A DNA stretch of 32,876 bases from Aeromonas caviae (GTDB lineage: Bacteria > Pseudomonadota > Gammaproteobacteria > Enterobacterales > Aeromonadaceae), in contig NZ_CDBK01000083.1 of the NCBI RefSeq assembly GCF_000819785.1, forward strand, positions 1 to 32,876. Direction: 5' to 3'. Made by a program: the position numbers and the translations under genes. The notes beneath the pieces were generated by a model. That model was not told the DNA's origin, did no database searches, and was given only the letters and a program-made list of their open reading frames with translations. Positions 23,094 to 30,876 of this stretch are shown piece by piece (the stretch's first letter is position 1; the number at the start of each line of letters is the position of its first letter).

Positions 23094-23989
23094 GATGGAC
23101 GCCCTCCCCGCTGGCCCTGCCCATCCAGGCTCAGCAAGGCGCCATACATCTCGGGGCGACGATCCCGGTAGATGCCCCAGGTCAGCCGCTCCTCGGCCAT
23201 GGCGGCAAGATCCAGCTCCCGCACCAGCACGCCCGGGGTATCCCTGTCCGCCTCGGCCAGCAGAGCCCCCTTGTGATCCGTGATGAAGGAGGAGCCATAG
23301 AAGCGCATCTGCAACGCGGGATCCCGGGTCGCCACCTCGCGTCCGATGCGGTTGGCGGCGATCACCGGCATGATGTTGGCGGCGGCGTGGCCGCGCTGGG
23401 TCAGTTGCCAGTGATCCCTGGAATCGAGCCCCTCTGCCCCCGGCTCGGAGCCGATGGCGGTGGGGTAAAGCAGCAGCTCGGCCCCTTGCAGCGCCATGGC
23501 GCGGGCCGCCTCCGGGAACCACTGATCCCAGCAGATGCCGACCCCGATGCGGCCGGCGGCCGTGTCCCAGACCCGAAACCCCGTATCCCCCGGGCTGAAA
23601 TACTCCTTCTCCTGATAGCCGATGGCGTTCGGGATATGGGTCTTGCGATAGACCCCGAGCAGGCGACCATCCGCATCCGCCACCGCCAGGGAGTTGAAGC
23701 AGGCGTTGCCCGCGCGCTCGAACCAGCTGATGGGCAACACCACCCCCAGCTCCCGCGCCAGGGCCGAGAAGCGGCGCAGCACCCGGCTCTGCTCGAACGA
23801 CTCCGCCAGCGCCAGATGGCCGTGGTATTGCTCGATGCAGAAATAGGGGGTGGCGAAGAGCTCCTGCAACAGCACCAGGTTGGCCCCCCTGGCGGCGGCT
23901 TCCCGTACCAGGCTCTCCGCTGTGTCCAGATTGCGCTCCAGCTCCCAGCTGCAAGCGAATTGTGTGGTGGCGACGACGATCTTGCTCAT
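23090..23989 (-). CDS. aguB: N-carbamoylputrescine amidase
   Basis: A 299-residue carbon-nitrogen hydrolase of the nitrilase superfamily that converts N-carbamoylputrescine to putrescine, CO2 and ammonia. The catalytic triad is Glu43 (LLQELF), Lys116 (YRKTHIP) and Cys153 (GICWDQWFPEAAR). There is no signal peptide, so it acts in the cytoplasm. Its ATG overlaps the TGA of a 23-codon ORF whose first residues copy its own N-terminus (next entry), and its stop overlaps the start of the binding-protein gene. It completes the two-step route from agmatine to putrescine with the two deiminases. Confidence 0.93.
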   Translation of the reverse strand: MSKIVVATTQFACSWELERNLDTAESLVREAAARGANLVLLQELFATPYFCIEQYHGHLALAESFEQSRVLRRFSALARELGVVLPISWFERAGNACFNSLAVADADGRLLGVYRKTHIPNAIGYQEKEYFSPGDTGFRVWDTAAGRIGVGICWDQWFPEAARAMALQGAELLLYPTAIGSEPGAEGLDSRDHWQLTQRGHAAANIMPVIAANRIGREVATRDPALQMRFYGSSFITDHKGALLAEADRDTPGVLVRELDLAAMAEERLTWGIYRDRRPEMYGALLSLDGQGQRGGRPS

Positions 23990-24057
23990 CCGGATACCCT
24001 CCCTGACACGCGTTCCCGCTGACAGGCAAACTGCATGGTTGCGACGACCTTGTTCAT
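23986..24057 (-). pseudogene. 23-codon ORF resembling a duplicated start of aguB
   Basis: A 23-residue reading frame with a strong GGAGGAG site. It begins MNKVVATMQFAC, against MSKIVVATTQFAC for AguB directly downstream: ten or more of the residues match with one gap. After that the frame differs (QRERVSGRVSG) and stops in TGA that overlaps the AguB start as ATGA. Two readings are open: the remnant of a tandem duplication of the aguB start, or a short leader whose translation is coupled to aguB. Both can be true. It is too short for most gene callers. Confidence 0.6.
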
Positions 24058-24085
24058 GAATCTCTCCTCCCTGATCCCGTCATGA

Positions 24086-24110
24086 GGCCTCGCAGACGCC
24101 TGACGAGGCC
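24086..24110. other. Intergenic hairpin between aguA and aguB
   Basis: GGCCTCG (24086-24092) and CGAGGCC (24104-24110) can pair around an 11-base loop between the end of aguA and the short ORF at 24057. There is no T-run, so termination is unlikely; it could affect message stability or processing. Confidence 0.35.
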
Positions 24111-24121
24111 GCTCCAAACGC

Positions 24122-25174
24122 TTACCCCTGCACCGGCCAGGCCGGCTGCTGCTGGGTGATGCAGTGAATGCCGCCCCCGCCGTGGGCCAACTGGTTGATG
24201 CGCACCGGCACCAGCTGCCTGTTCGGGAAGGCGTGCCTCAGCACCTCCCCCGCCGCCTCGTCCGCGCCTACGCCGTAGGCGGGCATGATGATGGCGCCGT
24301 TGGCGATGTAGAAGTTGGTGTAGGAGGCGCAGAACACCTCCGCCTCGGCGTCCACCGCCTCGCTCGCCTCGAACAGCTCGAGGCACTCGAAGGAGCGACC
24401 TCTCGCATCGGTGGCCAGGGCCAGGGCTCGGCGGTTCTCCCGCACCACGCGGCCATAGGTGGAGTGCCCGTCCAGGGTGGCATCCACCAGCAGGTGGCCG
24501 GGGCGGCTGAAGGCGCAGACCCCGTCCACATGACCGTCCGTCATGTCGCCGGTGACGTGGTCCGGATCCCCCGGCAGCCAGATAGTCTTCTCGATGCCGA
24601 GCAGGCGGCTGAAGATCCGTTCGATCTCCACTTTGGTCATGCCGGGATTGCGGTTGCTGTTGAGCAGCACCGACTCCGTGGTGATCAGGGTGCCCTCCCC
24701 ATCCACATGGATGGCGCCCCCTTCGTTGGCGAGGAAGCTGCCGATGCACTCCAGCTCCAGGCTGTTAAGAACGCGTCGCGCCAGCCCCTCGTCCAGACCG
24801 TGGGCCGACTTGCCGCCCCAGGCGTTGAAACGCCAGCTGATCCCGGCGGTGCCAAGCTCGGGATGGCAGATGAAGGTGGGGCCGGAGTCACGGCACCAGC
24901 TGTCATCCACCGGCAGGGGAATGAAGCGTACCCCGTCGCCGCACAGGGCGCGAGCCTCCGCCTGTGCGGCGGGATCCACCACCAGGTTCACCGGTTCGAA
25001 GCGGGCGATGGCATTGACCACCCGGGCGAAGTCCTGCTGCACCTGGGGCAGGGTTACGCCCCAGCCGTTTTCCCACAGCGCCTTGTTGTGCGGCCAGACC
25101 ATCCAGGTCGCCGCGTGCCGGCACCACTCCGCTGGCATGAACCAGCCCACAGCCCTCATTCCCTGCTCGCGCAT
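24122..25174 (-). CDS. aguA: Agmatine deiminase
   Basis: A 350-residue cytoplasmic agmatine deiminase making N-carbamoylputrescine and ammonia from agmatine. Motifs: DDSWCRDSGP, NEGGAIHVDGEGT, DGHVDGVCAF and nucleophile Cys ~338 in GGGGIHCITQQQP. There is no signal peptide, unlike the second deiminase of the operon. A GAGAGG site lies 6 nt before the start. It is the first gene of a four-gene minus-strand run and is divergent from a LysR regulator, with two inverted repeats in the shared promoter region. Confidence 0.95.
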   Translation of the reverse strand: MREQGMRAVGWFMPAEWCRHAATWMVWPHNKALWENGWGVTLPQVQQDFARVVNAIARFEPVNLVVDPAAQAEARALCGDGVRFIPLPVDDSWCRDSGPTFICHPELGTAGISWRFNAWGGKSAHGLDEGLARRVLNSLELECIGSFLANEGGAIHVDGEGTLITTESVLLNSNRNPGMTKVEIERIFSRLLGIEKTIWLPGDPDHVTGDMTDGHVDGVCAFSRPGHLLVDATLDGHSTYGRVVRENRRALALATDARGRSFECLELFEASEAVDAEAEVFCASYTNFYIANGAIIMPAYGVGADEAAGEVLRHAFPNRQLVPVRINQLAHGGGGIHCITQQQPAWPVQG

Positions 25175-25217
25175 CTCAGCCTCTCTGATTAGGTACTATT
25201 AAGGTTATTGACGATGG

Positions 25218-25230
25218 GAATAGACTATTC
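25218..25230. promoter_or_regulatory. Inverted repeat in aguA-lysR divergent region
   Basis: GAATAG-A-CTATTC is a perfect 13 bp inverted repeat in the divergent promoter region. A LysR-type T-N11-A core can be drawn through it (T25215, A25227). It is a candidate site for the LysR protein encoded at 25291. Confidence 0.5.
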
Positions 25231-25253
25231 TCCCCGTTGATGGGTAACAAACG

Positions 25254-25266
25254 ATCGATTTTCGAT
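25254..25266. promoter_or_regulatory. Second inverted repeat near lysR start
   Basis: ATCGA-TTT-TCGAT is a perfect 13 bp inverted repeat 25 bp before the LysR start, with a T-N11-A core (T25255, A25267). Its centre is 36 bp from that of the other inverted repeat. It may be the autoregulatory site. Confidence 0.45.
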
Positions 25267-25290
25267 AAAAGTGATAAGCGGAGCTAATCA

Positions 25291-26184
25291 ATGATGTTCA
25301 AACACTGGCCCCCTCTCAACGTGCTGCGCGGCTTCGAGGCGGCGGCCAGGCTCGGCAGCTTTCATCAGGCGGCCCAGGAGCTGCACCTCACCCAGTCTGC
25401 CATCAGTCAGCAGATCCGCTCGCTGGAGGAGCTGCTTGGCCAGCCTCTGTTTCACCGCCAGGGACGTTCCGTCGCCCTGACCGACGCGGGCCAGGATTTG
25501 CTGGAGACTACCCAGCAGGTACTGCTGCAACTGGCGGTGGGAATACAGCGCCTCGAGCAGTACCGCAAGCCGAACCAGCTGGTGCTCAACACCAGCACCG
25601 CCATCGCCCGCCTCTGGCTGCTGCCCCGGCTGGCCGACCTTCACACCCAGCATCCGGGCATCGATCTCTGGCTGTTCACCAGCGACGACACGCCGAACAT
25701 GGCCGAGCAGACCATCGACATTTCGCTGCGCTGGGGGCTGGCTCCCCAGGCGGAATGCCGCCATCAGCCGCTGCTGGCGGATCGGCTGCTGCCGGTGGCG
25801 AGCCCGGCCGTGCTGGCACAGCCCGCGCAGGAGCGCACCACCCTGCACGGGGAGCGGGAGATGGACTGGCACCACTGGACCCTCAAGGGCGGCGACGATC
25901 TGCACCTGCAGACCCAGGGGCTCAACTTCTCCGATCCCGGCTTGTTGCAGGGTGCGGCCAGCGCCGGGCTCGGGGTGGCGCTGGCGAGCGAGCTGCTCTC
26001 TCGCGACGCACGCCGACAGGGGTGGCTGCTGCCCCTCTCGTCCCACCGGGTGGCCGGGCCGAACTGGAACATGCTGATCCATCAGGAGAGCGAAGGCAGC
26101 CCCCAGTGCCGGGCGGTGAGCCACTGGCTCCAGCAGCAGTTTGCCGCAGAGGCTGCCACCCGGGACCAGGACGCGACACTCTGA
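25291..26184 (+). CDS. LysR-family regulator (GcvA-like), likely regulator of the agmatine operon
   Basis: A 297-residue LysR regulator. The N-terminal winged helix has RGFEAAARLGSFHQAAQEL, HLTQSAISQQIRSLEELLGQ and LFHRQGRSVALTDAG, as in GcvA-type members. Residues ~95-290 form the effector-binding domain. GGAG is 7 nt before the first ATG and 10 nt before a second ATG at 25294. It is divergent from aguA with two inverted repeats between them, which makes control of the agmatine genes likely; agmatine or N-carbamoylputrescine as effector is inference. Confidence 0.88.
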   Translation: MMFKHWPPLNVLRGFEAAARLGSFHQAAQELHLTQSAISQQIRSLEELLGQPLFHRQGRSVALTDAGQDLLETTQQVLLQLAVGIQRLEQYRKPNQLVLNTSTAIARLWLLPRLADLHTQHPGIDLWLFTSDDTPNMAEQTIDISLRWGLAPQAECRHQPLLADRLLPVASPAVLAQPAQERTTLHGEREMDWHHWTLKGGDDLHLQTQGLNFSDPGLLQGAASAGLGVALASELLSRDARRQGWLLPLSSHRVAGPNWNMLIHQESEGSPQCRAVSHWLQQQFAAEAATRDQDATL

Positions 26185-26220
26185 GAGCGGTCACTGAATC
26201 GGGGCGGCTAGGGTGATTAA

Positions 26221-28158
26221 ATGGCCCCTTCCCTTTTGCCGGATATCGCCGTGACCATGCCATCCGTTCCCCAGCCCCTCTCGTCCTGGCCCGAGCACCT
26301 GCAGGCCTCCTGGCTGCGCTGTGCCCACCAGACCAGCGCGTCCCTCTGGCATCCTCCCCACTGCGCCAGAGGACAGACCCTGGAGAGCCTGCGCCAGCGC
26401 AAGCGGGACCTGCTCACCACCGGCGAGATGGCGCTGGAGGATCTCTACGAGTTCATGGAGGGGCGCCCCTGCGCCCTGCTGCTCACCGACGAGAGCGGTT
26501 GCCTGCTGGCCCGGACCGGCCACCCCGATACCCTGCAGGCGCTGGCGGCACTCGGTTTTGGCCCAGGCGCGTTTTTCAGCGAGGGACGCATCGGCACCAA
26601 TGCCGTCAACCTGGCGGCCCTGGAGGGGGTGCCGCTCTGCGTCAGCGGCCCCCAGCACTTCAACCAGCGTCTCCACCCCTGGCACTGCTGTGCCAGCCCC
26701 GTCTACAACAGCACCGGTCGCCAGGTGGCGATCGTGGCCCTGATCTGCCGGGTGGAAGAGGCCGCACCGGGGGATCTCGCGCTCACCGTCAGCGCCGGCC
26801 GCGAGCTGGCCAATCTGCTGCAGATGGAGCGCCTGATGCAGGAGTCCCAGCACCACTTGAGCGAGCTCTATGCCCTGCTGGATGGCATGGAAGACGGCGT
26901 GCTGGCCTGGGATCCCCAGGGGCGGCTGCGCTACCTCAACGCCCTGGCGGCCAGTCGGCTGCAACTCGACCCGGCTGTCTGCCTGGGCCAGCCCCTCGAT
27001 CACCATCTGCTGATGCCCCAGCGCCTGCGTCTGGCCATCGCGGAGATGACCCCCCTGAGTCATGTGGAGGTGACGCTGGAGCGGCGAGAGACCCGGGGCG
27101 AGGCCTTCATCGACGCCCTGGTGAGCCTCAAGCCCCTGCCGGGGCCGGACGGGGTCAGCTTCATCGTCCTGCTCCATCCCACCGATCGGCTGCGCGCCAT
27201 TCATCAACTGCGCCAGACGGTGCCCGAGCTCTCCGCCCTGGTGGGGGAGTCGAGCGCCATGCGCAAACTGCTGCGCCACGCCCGCCAGGCGGCCAGGGGA
27301 CAGGGCCCCGTCCTGCTGCGGGGGGAGGAGGAGGTGGGCAAGGCCCAGCTGGCGGAGGCCATCCACTTTGGCAGCGAGCGAGCCGCCGGCCCCCTGGTCA
27401 TCTTCAACTGCCAGGCATGGCCGAGGGAGCGGATGGCGCTGGAACTCATGGGGTCCGACGAGGCGGGGCAGGAGCGGGCAGGCAAGTTCGAGCTGGCTCA
27501 CGGTGGCACGCTAGTGCTGGAGCAGGTGGAGTGCCTGCCCGCCCCCATGCAGGCCGCCCTGCTGCAACTGCTCAAGACGGGGCGCATCCAGCGCTTCGAC
27601 TCCGCCCGCATCCTGCCCCTCAGGGTGAGGATCATCGCGACCAGCAGCGCCCCGCTGGAGCAGCGGGTGCAGGAGGGGGAATTCGGTCGCCAGCTGCTCT
27701 ATGCGCTGCAAGGGTGCGAACTCTGGCTGCCGAGCCTGCGGGAACGCAGCGCCGATCTGCCAGGACTCATCCGCCAGCACCTGGCGGTGCAGGGGGGCGA
27801 GCCGGGGCGCCAGTTCACCCCTGACGCCCTCGACTGCCTGCTGGCCTACCCCTGGCCCGGCAACCTGGGGGAGCTGCGCAGCGCCATCGAGTACGCCCAG
27901 CTGCATTGCAGTGAGGCACAGATCCCGCCCCGAGCGCTCCCGGCCGCCATCCGCCAGGGCCATTGCCTGCTGGCGGACGAGGTGGTGGGACAGCCGCTGC
28001 TCACCCTGGCGGAGCTGGAGCATCAGGCGATCCTGCGGGCCGCCCGTGCCAGCAAGGGCCAGGTCAGCCAGATGGCGCGCCAGCTCGGGATCAGCCGCAC
28101 CACCCTCTGGCGGCGGCTCAAACTGCTCGACATCGATCCCGCCGACTACCACCACTGA
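26221..28158 (+). CDS. dhaR: DhaR-like activator of dihydroxyacetone kinase operon
   Basis: A 645-residue regulator with an N-terminal GAF region (~50-190), a PAS region (~205-310), a degenerate AAA+ domain (~330-550) and a Fis-type helix-turn-helix at the C-terminus (QMARQLGISRTTLWRRLK). Bacterial enhancer-binding proteins of sigma-54 have GAFTGA; here that stretch reads GSDEAGQERAGKFELA, so the loop is missing. Walker A is changed to GEEEVGKAQ and Walker B to LVLEQVE. E. coli DhaR likewise works without sigma-54 and senses the DhaK/DhaL state. The gene is convergent with dhaKLM. Start at 26221; ATG at 26257 is possible. Confidence 0.85.
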   Translation: MAPSLLPDIAVTMPSVPQPLSSWPEHLQASWLRCAHQTSASLWHPPHCARGQTLESLRQRKRDLLTTGEMALEDLYEFMEGRPCALLLTDESGCLLARTGHPDTLQALAALGFGPGAFFSEGRIGTNAVNLAALEGVPLCVSGPQHFNQRLHPWHCCASPVYNSTGRQVAIVALICRVEEAAPGDLALTVSAGRELANLLQMERLMQESQHHLSELYALLDGMEDGVLAWDPQGRLRYLNALAASRLQLDPAVCLGQPLDHHLLMPQRLRLAIAEMTPLSHVEVTLERRETRGEAFIDALVSLKPLPGPDGVSFIVLLHPTDRLRAIHQLRQTVPELSALVGESSAMRKLLRHARQAARGQGPVLLRGEEEVGKAQLAEAIHFGSERAAGPLVIFNCQAWPRERMALELMGSDEAGQERAGKFELAHGGTLVLEQVECLPAPMQAALLQLLKTGRIQRFDSARILPLRVRIIATSSAPLEQRVQEGEFGRQLLYALQGCELWLPSLRERSADLPGLIRQHLAVQGGEPGRQFTPDALDCLLAYPWPGNLGELRSAIEYAQLHCSEAQIPPRALPAAIRQGHCLLADEVVGQPLLTLAELEHQAILRAARASKGQVSQMARQLGISRTTLWRRLKLLDIDPADYHH

Positions 28159-28182
28159 CCAGAACGCCCCTCAAAAAAAAAG

Positions 28183-28206
28183 CGGGCCCCGTCGTGACGG
28201 GGCCCG
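28183..28206 (-). terminator. Strong terminator of dhaKLM
   Basis: CGGGCCCCGTC and GACGGGGCCCG pair perfectly over 11 bp with a GT centre. Nine A's (28173-28181) on the plus strand give a nine-T tail on the minus strand, so it ends the dhaKLM transcript. On the plus strand there is no T-run for dhaR. Confidence 0.85.
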
Positions 28207-28220
28207 GATGGGGGAATGTT

Positions 28221-28937
28221 TCAGTCGCCGAAGCGATCCTGCGCCAGTTGCTGGAAGCAGCTCAGCGCCGCCCCGGCATCCTCACCTCGCGCCAGCAGGA
28301 TGAGCGCGTCTCCCTGGCGCACATCGAGCATGGCGAGCCGGCTCAGGCTGCGGGGATTCGCCTCTTTCTCCCCCTTTTGCAGCCTGAGTTCAGCGGCAAA
28401 GGGCTTGAGTGCCGCGACCAGTCGGGCGGCGGGGCGCACATGCAGGCCGTGGGGATTCTCCACCACCACCTCGCAGCGCAGCCAGCCGTCGTCGGCAACG
28501 GGGGCTGCCTCCGTGGTGACCTGCGCCGCACTGGCAGGCAGCATCCCCTGCTTCGGGCCCAGGGCGCCAAGCGCCTCGGCGGCGACCTCGTCCAGCGTCA
28601 GGCCTGCGCCAGCGGCCACCACGGCGGCCAGAGTGCCCTCGACCAGGGGCGCGGGGCTGAGCCGCACCCGGGCGCTCAGCTCTGGGGGCAGCAGCTCGAG
28701 GGCGGTCTCGGCGCTCAGGAGGGCGCTGCCCAAGTCCATCAGCACCAGCACCCCGCTGCCGTCATCCGCCTCTTCCATCGCACTCATCACGGCGATGGCG
28801 TCGGTGCCGATGGGATGGGCGGGGTCATCGACCCCGGCCGCCAGCAACAGTTTCGCCGGGCTGCCCAGCTGATCGGCCAGGGCTTTCAAACCGGCCGCAA
28901 GCATGGCGCTGTGAGAGACCACTACGATGCCGATCAT
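28221..28937 (-). CDS. dhaM: DhaM, PTS-dependent dihydroxyacetone kinase phosphotransfer subunit (EIIA-HPr form)
   Basis: A 238-residue cytoplasmic phosphocarrier that passes phosphate from PEP via the PTS to DhaL-ADP. The EIIA-Man-like domain (~1-135) has active His9 in VVVSHSAML and PIGTDA and LVLMDLGSALLSAETALELL; the HPr-like domain (~150-238) has His166 in NPHGLHVRPAARL. E. coli DhaM has a third, EI-like domain and about 470 residues; this protein stops after HPr, so it would need phosphate from the general PTS. The start at 28937 lies 1 base after the dhaL stop; an ATG at 28958 inside dhaL is less likely. Confidence 0.92.
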   Translation of the reverse strand: MIGIVVVSHSAMLAAGLKALADQLGSPAKLLLAAGVDDPAHPIGTDAIAVMSAMEEADDGSGVLVLMDLGSALLSAETALELLPPELSARVRLSPAPLVEGTLAAVVAAGAGLTLDEVAAEALGALGPKQGMLPASAAQVTTEAAPVADDGWLRCEVVVENPHGLHVRPAARLVAALKPFAAELRLQKGEKEANPRSLSRLAMLDVRQGDALILLARGEDAGAALSCFQQLAQDRFGD

Positions 28938-28938
28938 G

Positions 28939-29568
28939 TCACAACCTCGCTCTGTCACGCAGGGCGGTCAGCAGCAGCAGGGTCGAGGTGGCCCCCGCAT
29001 CCTGATGGCCGATGCTGCGCTCACCAAGATAGCTGGCGCGCCCCTTGCGGGCCTGCATCTGGATGGTGGCCTCGGTGCCGGCTGCCGCGGCAGCCACCGC
29101 CTTGTCCAGCGCCTCGGGGAGCGGCAGGCCCTGTTGTTCCGCCTGTTGCAGGGCGGCCAGAGCGGGCCACCAGGCGTCACACATGGTCTTGTCACCCGGC
29201 TCGGCGCGGCCGCGGGAGACGATCCCCTCCACCCCGTCGCTCAGCATCTTGCCGAGCTGGCCGAGGGTCAGGCTCTGGCAGGCATCGCTGCTGGCCGCGG
29301 CCCGGATGAAGAAGGTGCCATAGAGGGGTCCGCTGGCGCCGCCAACCGAGGAAAGCAACGTCATGCCGGTGGTTTTGAGCACCTGGCCGATGTCCTTGTC
29401 CGCCACCGCGGGCAGCTTCTCCGCCACCTTGGCGAAGCCGCGCTGCATGTTGAGGCCGTGGTCGCCGTCGCCGATGTCGGTATCCAGCGCCGTGAGGTAG
29501 TCACGCTGCTCGGTGAAGATGTGCTCGCAGTCGAGCAGCCAGTTGACGATCTGATGCTTGCTTAACAT
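28939..29568 (-). CDS. dhaL: DhaL, ADP-binding subunit of dihydroxyacetone kinase
   Basis: A 209-residue subunit with the Mg-ADP-binding acidic cluster DTDIGDGDHG (Asp29, 31, 34, 36) and the segment DKTMCDAWWPAL. It holds a fixed ADP that is rephosphorylated by DhaM and transfers phosphate to dihydroxyacetone on DhaK. The ribosome binding site GAGGA overlaps the dhaK stop codon (TGAGGA), with 9 bases between the two genes; dhaM follows after 1 base. The three genes are clearly one operon. Confidence 0.95.
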   Translation of the reverse strand: MLSKHQIVNWLLDCEHIFTEQRDYLTALDTDIGDGDHGLNMQRGFAKVAEKLPAVADKDIGQVLKTTGMTLLSSVGGASGPLYGTFFIRAAASSDACQSLTLGQLGKMLSDGVEGIVSRGRAEPGDKTMCDAWWPALAALQQAEQQGLPLPEALDKAVAAAAAGTEATIQMQARKGRASYLGERSIGHQDAGATSTLLLLTALRDRARL

Positions 29569-29577
29569 GAATATTCC

Positions 29578-30648
29578 TCAGCAGCCGCGCCGCAGGGCCG
29601 GGGTGTGAACGGGGGCATCCCACAGGGTCATCAGCTCGTCATCCACCTTGAGCAGGGTGATGGAGATGCCGGTCATGTCGAGGGAGGTACAGTAGGGGCC
29701 GATGAGGTTGCGCACCAGATGGATGCCCGCCTCTTCGCACAGGGTGGCGAGGCGACCGTAGACGCCGTAGAGCTCGGAGATGGGGGTGCCGCCGAGGCTG
29801 TTGACCAGGACGATGACCCTGTCACCCCCATTGAGCGGCTCGATAAAGGTGTGCTCCTCCTGCCAGCTGCCGGAGGCACGATCCCAGTGACGCAGGGTGC
29901 GGCCATAGGGGCTGTTGTCGGTCAGCTCCTTGAACATGTCGTCCACCAGAGCGTTGAGGTCGGTGAAGGGACGGCGCTCGATGCCCGGCTCGCCGTGGAT
30001 GCCGACGCCGAACTCCACCTCGTTGTCAGCCAGGGTGAAGGAGGGCTTGCCGGCAGCAGGGACGGTGCAGGCATTCATGGCCACGCCTATGGTGCGGCTC
30101 TGGTTGTTGATGCGACGGGCCAGCGCCTCGCAGCGCGCCAGATCGTAGCCCGCCTCGGCGGCGGCACCGACCAGCTTCTCGCACAGCACTGTCGTGGCAA
30201 CACCACGGCGGCCAGCGGTGTAGAGGCTGTCCTTCACCGCCACGTCGTCATCGATGAGGGCGAAGCCCACCTTGACCCCGTCACCGTGCAGCAGCTCGAC
30301 TGCGGTCTCGAAGTTGAGCACGTCGCCGGTGTAGTTCTTCACCAGAAACAGCACGCCGGCACCGCCGTCGACGGCCTGACCGCACTCGTACATCTGATCC
30401 GGGGTCGGGGACGTGAAGATCTCGCCGGGGCAGGCACCATCCAGCATTCCCTTGCCCACCAGGCCACCGTGCATGGGCTCATGGCCGCTGCCGCCGCCGG
30501 AGACGAGCGCCACCTTGCCCGTCACGGGGGCGTCGGCGCGGGTGATGTAGTGGGGTTCAATTCGCACCTTGAGCTCGGGGTGGGCAGCGGCCATCCCCAT
30601 CAGTTGTTCACGGACCACGGCATCGACAGCGTTGATCAGCTTCTTCAT
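29578..30648 (-). CDS. dhaK: DhaK, dihydroxyacetone-binding kinase subunit
   Basis: A 356-residue subunit that binds dihydroxyacetone through a covalent bond to His218 (GVGIHGEPG); the numbering equals that of the E. coli protein. Other active-site residues are His56 ([11 protein letters not shown]), Lys104 and Asp109 (VKNYTGDV). It is the first gene of dhaKLM. The product of the pathway is dihydroxyacetone phosphate for glycolysis. Upstream at 30743-30789 lie two related inverted-repeat sites that could be bound by DhaR. Confidence 0.96.
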   Translation of the reverse strand: MKKLINAVDAVVREQLMGMAAAHPELKVRIEPHYITRADAPVTGKVALVSGGGSGHEPMHGGLVGKGMLDGACPGEIFTSPTPDQMYECGQAVDGGAGVLFLVKNYTGDVLNFETAVELLHGDGVKVGFALIDDDVAVKDSLYTAGRRGVATTVLCEKLVGAAAEAGYDLARCEALARRINNQSRTIGVAMNACTVPAAGKPSFTLADNEVEFGVGIHGEPGIERRPFTDLNALVDDMFKELTDNSPYGRTLRHWDRASGSWQEEHTFIEPLNGGDRVIVLVNSLGGTPISELYGVYGRLATLCEEAGIHLVRNLIGPYCTSLDMTGISITLLKVDDELMTLWDAPVHTPALRRGC

Positions 30649-30742
30649 GGCTCACTCCTTGGCTTGCCACCACACGGGTGGACAGATGGTTGATGCAGCC
30701 AGTCTAGCGAGCCATAGGGGGATAAAAATGACAGGGGTTTCG

Positions 30743-30789
30743 GTTCGGATCTGAAACAGCAAACAAAGCCTGACGTTTCAATCTGAAAC
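30743..30789. promoter_or_regulatory. Two repeated operator-like sites upstream of dhaK
   Basis: GTTTCA-ATC-TGAAAC (30775-30789) is a perfect inverted repeat. GTTCGGATCTGAAAC (30743-30757) matches it at 12 of 15 positions, with the right nine bases identical. Start to start they are 32 bp apart, about three helical turns. They lie 95-141 bp before the dhaK start and are good candidates for DhaR binding (inference). Confidence 0.5.
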
Positions 30790-30840
30790 GAGCGGATGGG
30801 GAAGATCCGGGAAAGTGTTAGCCGCCTCACAGCCATGAAA

Positions 30841-30860
30841 AAGGGCCCCGCAGGGCCCTT
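30841..30860 (-). terminator. Terminator of the purine permease gene
   Basis: AAGGGCCC and GGGCCCTT pair perfectly over 8 bp around CGCA. On the minus strand the stem ends in a T5 tract, 17 bp after the permease stop. It separates the permease gene from the dhaK promoter region. Confidence 0.8.
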
Positions 30861-30876
30861 CTCGATAGCGTGAGGA

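Noticed and set aside
30660..30720. Sigma-54 promoter before dhaK
   Set aside because: The GG and GC pairs are 12 rather than 10 bases apart, and the DhaR-like protein lacks GAFTGA.
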